Shown: positions 59,740-64,000 of the stretch, one piece after another
Layout: every line of letters starts with the position of its first letter
How positions within the stretch are numbered: the stretch's first letter is position 1
Assembly: GCA_030762175.1 (NCBI GenBank)
Contig: CM060843.1
Location: 115,528,869 to 115,592,868, forward strand
DNA from: Metallyticus violacea
Lineage: Eukaryota; Arthropoda; Insecta; Mantodea; Metallyticidae
Length of the DNA stretch: 64,000 bases
Direction: 5' to 3'
The notes under the pieces: generated by a model
The model's input: the letters and a program-made list of their open reading frames with translations, nothing else
Database searches by the model: none
Told to the model about the DNA's origin: nothing
Translations under genes and position numbers: made by a program

Positions 59740-60776
59740 ACATTTCCTCTTGCTACTAACTTAAGAGAATACATTTCTCAAGAGGGGCCTCATTAAAATT
59801 ATCTGAATGCCTTATATAAATGAAGTGAAGCAAACAGTCGTCCTTTTAAAACATCAAAATGTCAGGTTATGTCTTTTTATAGACTCAAAAATAATGTTGT
59901 TTTTATTTACACTATAGATAAAACAAAATTACAATTATCGAAACAAAGAATGATCTCCGAATAATTTTTAACAAAGACTTATCATTTACTAAACATATTA
60001 ATAACGTTGTTAGTGCAGCACATAATAATATGTAATTTTTTATTCGTAATTCATTTTATTTTAATAATCTGAGAATTCTGTTTATTTTATACATTTCACT
60101 TGTCAGATGTAAACTTGAATATGCGTCTATTATATACAGTTCTTAATTGATAAATCTGCTAAACTTATTAAAATAATTTAACACCCATTTCTAAAGTATG
60201 CATTTTTCAAAAAAATTCATTTCTATTTTCTTAATTTAATTTCTTATGACACTTTACTTCAATTATTTCAGTACCACAGTTTATCTCACAAAAGAAATCT
60301 TCGCTTGTTACTTTACAAACTATTACACAACAAGGTAGATGATTCAAATCTAAGACAGTCAATATGTTTTCATGTTCCAAATATCACACCAAACCGATTT
60401 CGTAATATCTTTTTTATTCCAAGTGTTAATACTGATGCGTATGAATGTTCTCCTGTGCTTAGAGTGCAAACATTACATAAAAACTTACATGATTTAACTA
60501 TTAATATATTCAATATAATTCTGTATACTTTCGCTTTATCCTGTGATCGTTTATTACAAAATATACATTGATTAACTTATCACGTACCAACATTACCAAT
60601 TTTTTGTTTTGTTTTTGTCTATTTGTTTTTGTAACTTTTTGTAATATTTGATATGCTGTATTCTGTTTTTATTTTGTTTTATTTTTTCATTGTCTTATAA
60701 TTGTACGGGTTGTATCTGATAAAGAGAACATTGTAATTGGGAAATCTTTAATATTCACTAAATAAATAAATAAATA
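59740..60776 (+). mobile_element. LINE (non-LTR retrotransposon), 5'-truncated 3' end
   Basis: The plus strand carries the last third of a LINE reverse transcriptase in two phases. Around 59790-59945 it reads NYLNALYK, SEANSRPFKTSKCQVMSFYR and TIDKTKLQL, the 'W---N-L-LN-SKC-VM-F-R' stretch after the YADD catalytic box. After a frameshift, from 59952 it reads DLRIIFNKDLSFTKHINNVV, FNNLRILFILYISLVRCKLE and YASIIYS, the conserved 'DLGV-FD--L-F--HI' and 'L---LVR--LEYAS-IW' segments, with TAA codons inside. 60305-60568 (an 88-codon frame) holds LLYKLLHNKVDDSN, CFHVPNI, NIFFIPSVNT and SPVLRVQ, the C-terminal thumb. The element ends in an A/T-rich 3' UTR and a (TAAA)n tail at about 60757-60776. It fits the Jockey/CR1/I-like groups; the exact clade was not determined. 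Inactive. Confidence 0.85.
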
Positions 60777-60910
60777 ATATTACTATTTAGTATTTTTCTT
60801 ACAAAGTGTAAATTGAAATGTTTCAATAGCATTTTTCTAGCCAGTAACGGTCTTCTCTTATTTTGATGACAATTGTCAAAGTATTTCTTATCTCCGAAAT
60901 TTTTGTCAAC
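60777..60910. other. Spacer, nothing recognised
   Basis: Short A/T-rich stretch between the LINE tail and the next frame. Confidence 0.4.
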
Positions 60911-61545
60911 TTACATGTACATCAAGAAATAATGATTGTTTACTGTCAGAAAAGATTTTCTGACGTTGTTGTTCCAAGATTTTTCTGGATGATTTTCATT
61001 AATAGCACAAAGTTTGCACATAGTGTTTTGATCTCTTTCCCATAAGACTCTACACTGGTCATTATGGACGTTTTTGCGCTTCTGCTTTTGTACAAATACA
61101 ACCGAACGAATTTTGTAATTGAAACAGATCAAAACTTTGTGATGTGGAAGGCTGTGGGTCAATAGGGGATGAAAGATATTCTCCTGTACTATTATTTTTG
61201 TCAATACGGTGATATGAAAGGTGACCTAACACTTTCTAAATTAACTTAAGTGTTGATTCCTGAAGTGCGTCCTTCAAAAGTGAGCTTCCTAGTCTAACAT
61301 TTATTTTACATCCCCAACCAGAATTAATTTACTTTTAATATGATGGGTTCCACATCAATACCATACTTGGCAACTTTTTGCTTTTTGGCATTATTCTCAG
61401 AGCTGAATAAAAAGCTCTGATGGGAGAGATATGTACGTGAACAAACTGTAAAATTCTCCGTCTGAAACAAAAAATGTCAGTGGTCTTATTTAATTTTATA
61501 GTAAATGAATTAGCTTCTTCATTTGTTGTATTGTCAAACATCAGT
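60911..61545 (-). pseudogene. Doubtful piggyBac-like transposase trace
   Basis: Minus-strand frames 61335-61541 (68 codons) and 60911-61204 (97 codons) lie in tandem. The first includes CFRRRILQFVHVHIS, and in a neighbouring phase KKQKVAKYGIDVEP, which loosely resembles the 'F-GRC-F--YIP-KP-KYGIK' segment of piggyBac transposases. The second contains KQKRKNVHNDQCRV and TMCKLCA, a Cys pattern that might be a damaged C-terminal zinc-finger ('C--C---GKR---Y-C--C'). Several expected Cys and all catalytic Asp residues are missing or unlocated. This could be coincidence. Confidence 0.22.
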
Positions 61546-64000
61546 ACTAGTATCTCTTCAATAATTATAGTTTAAACATCTTCCTTGTTACTGACTTAGC
61601 TGCATTCATTTCTCTAATGATGTTCTTATAATTTATGAATGAAAAAAACAGTATTACTAGAAGATTCCTTTCTAATTTTTGAAAGTTCATTATATATTTT
61701 TTTCACGTACCTGTTTCCATCGTTGAATCAAAAAACTAACAAAAGATAAATATCTCACTGTTGACATGAGATTTAGCATCTGCGTATTCAGTTTTATGTT
61801 ACGTTATGTATACTTATTAAAAAATAAATATACAGGTGTTATAGTATCAACCATTTTTAGATTTAAAAAGGAAACATTTACATTTATATTTCGATGTAGT
61901 TTTTACTGTAAGCACGTCTTTGTCCAAATTCTATGCGGGAGTCACACTCAAGGTCACTAACCAGGAATCTAATACTTATGCTCTAACTAGAAGTATGGTG
62001 TTCTGTTCGCCGCAAACACGAACTTTTCCCATCTCTTCATACTCTGGAGAACTCGAAGTTTATCTCGTTAGAGGCTTGATCTAAAGAGACGACAAACACT
62101 CTAGGCTTCTACCTTGTAACTTTTGACTCCCATTTTATTCCGTAACACGTGCGTAGTGAGAAAACTATTTTCGAATAGTGAGGTTAACTAGCAACTGTAC
62201 TACGTAATTAAGTATACCTAATGATTGATTTGCCTTACTGTTGTTATGCAATTAATATCTTTCGTAAGTGTTAGGGATCATAATTTGTTTAAGGGCTCCG
62301 GGGACTTTGTAGGTTGCTGGTATCTAAATAGAGATCTCCGTAATGCCCACTATATGATCTTAAAATTACTTCGGTGTTTGAGCTATCAAACTCTACTCTA
62401 ACAACAAATGCTACTCTCAGTGCTCCTATGACAACTAGTTGCATGTTTGCTGTACAACGTATAAACAACAACAGGAAGGGTGAAAAGTGACTTTCGAGCG
62501 CTTTAACAACCGAACAGAGCAGCTAAGTGAGTCAACCCTCTACAGTAAAACACGAGTGACAATATCAACCCACTGGGTGGTGTAACACTTTACTCATGGA
62601 ACCAATCGTGCCTTGGACAAATAATGAATCCAATATTTTTTCTTAATTTTTATTTTTTTTAGATATATAATGAATTTTATTTAAAATGTATGTTTGTTAA
62701 TACAAACATTTGATGTCTGTATTTATAATTAATATTTTAATTAAATGACAAAAGGTATTTGTCGTTCCAAGGGCATGTTTCAAATAGCTGTAAACATTTT
62801 TTCCCCTTTGTCTTGCACTATCGAATGCATTCGATAACTTTAATATATTTTGCAATTGCAGCCTGTGAAAGAACTCAAAATTTTAAACAAAAGTGTTTTT
62901 ACAAGTAGAACTTATGAGTATAATAATTGTATGTGGACTACAAAAAATGTACAAACGGAAAAAACAACAGCGCGTCCTTATGTCTTATTAAAACAGATGT
63001 GTATAATACACTTTTTAATGGAGGTTCGTGCATATCGAGGATAATAAAATATTTTTGTTTACCTTAACCTTTTACACTCTTCTCCCAAACGTCTCCTTAA
63101 GTTTCGGCATTTTTACAATATTTTTTAAATGTTATCACTGCTTTAAGTTGTCAAAACACAACGTGAATATGTATTAAGAAGTTGTTCAGAACCCGGTGGG
63201 ATTACACCGTCATTCTCACAGATAGGCTAACGTTCACGCTATATATATATATAGTATAAGATGTATTAAACAATAAAAAGCATTAGAAAACACAGAGAAA
63301 GTAAGAAATAAAATTAAAAGAATAATAGATAAATAGTAAAGAAGTCAAAAGCAAAACACGCAAAAGCAAATATATATAGTATAACACACACTATTATGCA
63401 ATGACTTTAATGTCGATTAAGAGAGATCATCGGTTGTAGAAGACAACAGCATCCAGGTCGAGGAAATCGAACTTCCCATTTCATTTGAAAAGAACGAATG
63501 CTGTAGCCTCAATGCTGAATTCAGCAGAAATTCTGAAGATGCCACTAACCGGCTGGTTTTGATAGGCGTCACGTATCTACCGCAGTGCCATATAATTTCT
63601 GGGAAATGAGCGGTTTTATGCTCCCCCATCATTGAAAACTTGCTGCTGAGTGGTTTCAGAAATTTAAGGATCATAATTTTTCTCTGCTCAAGGGCTTATG
63701 GGGATCACAGATGCTAAGGACTGACATGTAGCACAGAAAATACCGCTATCAATTCCAAATGCTCCTCGAGATCACTCCGCCACTGATAATAAATAATGCA
63801 AAAGGAACCAACTTTCCCTCTCTTGCGGAAACATTTTTCTTAAATAATTCAGGATTTGCTATTCTTGATCAATATAAGATCAATGGAAGGAAATGTTAGA
63901 AGGAAATTTGGTGTGTATTTGAAGACTGGACTATTTGAATAGTGCGACTTTAAAGGGCATAAAAAATTATGGTTTATCCGCCTTATCTTCTATCACAAAT
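61546..64000. other. Intergenic DNA, a few unassigned frames
   Basis: Minus-strand frames at 62289-62471 (60 codons) and 63417-63674 (85 codons) lie in slightly GC-richer DNA. The latter overlaps a plus-strand open stretch containing NRLVLIGVTYLPQC, faintly like a LINE endonuclease, but too short to assign. A short AT run lies at 63240-63253. No gene was identified up to the window end. Confidence 0.35.

Noticed and set aside
62289..62471. 60-codon minus-strand frame
   Set aside because: Too short, with no recognised family or splice context.
63417..63674. 85-codon minus-strand frame in GC-richer DNA
   Set aside because: The opposite strand is also open and hints weakly at a LINE endonuclease. 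Neither reading is strong enough to call.
1..64000. CRISPR array, operon, phage or other prokaryotic system
   Set aside because: No regularly spaced repeats of that kind, no packed same-strand genes and no ribosome-binding pattern. The content is that of a eukaryotic intergenic region.

Overview
The window looks like a gene-poor, AT-rich stretch of an animal nuclear genome, most likely an arthropod and probably an insect with a large repeat-rich genome. This rests on several dead Tc1/mariner-type transposases, non-LTR retrotransposon tails, several families of tRNA-derived SINEs, many microsatellites and long homopolymers, no operon-like packing and no long open frames. The species cannot be named from the sequence. 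No host protein-coding gene can be identified with confidence. Most open frames are chance frames or lie inside repeats.

Layout. 1-131 holds a foldback inverted repeat. 132-5405 shows nothing recognisable. 5406-6370 has a SINE-B tail and the first copy of a 0.7-0.9 kb repeat called family E here. 8790-12225 has a possible and a clear copy of SINE-D plus a TA microsatellite. 17265-18240 holds two mariner 5' remnants in tandem. 20462-20763 is a tail-to-tail SINE-A/SINE-B pair. 21509-21935 is a broken Tc1/mariner-superfamily transposase. 23930-26730 holds SINE-A, a long TGTA microsatellite abutting SINE-D, and a near full-length SINE-B. 27077-28040 has a possible LINE tail and a mariner C-terminus. 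29960-30830 and 44360-45295 are two diverged copies of one repeat carrying mariner catalytic-domain traces. 33783-33992, 38710-39042 and 48492-48735 are further SINEs. 35510-35890 is a LINE C-terminal remnant. 36172-36850 and 53360-54297 are the other two family E copies. 42884-43756 is an internally deleted Tc1-like element with both terminal repeats and TA target sites. 51735-52198 is a mariner C-terminal half. 57422-59043 has more SINEs. 59740-60776 is the 3' end of a LINE with a TAAA tail, followed by a doubtful piggyBac-like trace.

What the parts do together. The autonomous elements (mariners, LINEs) are all broken by stops, frameshifts or deletions. The SINEs would have depended on LINE machinery. 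The only candidates for host function are an exon-like open segment at 48867-49124 on the minus strand and an enhancer-like, site-rich island at about 55600-55960. Both are unproven.
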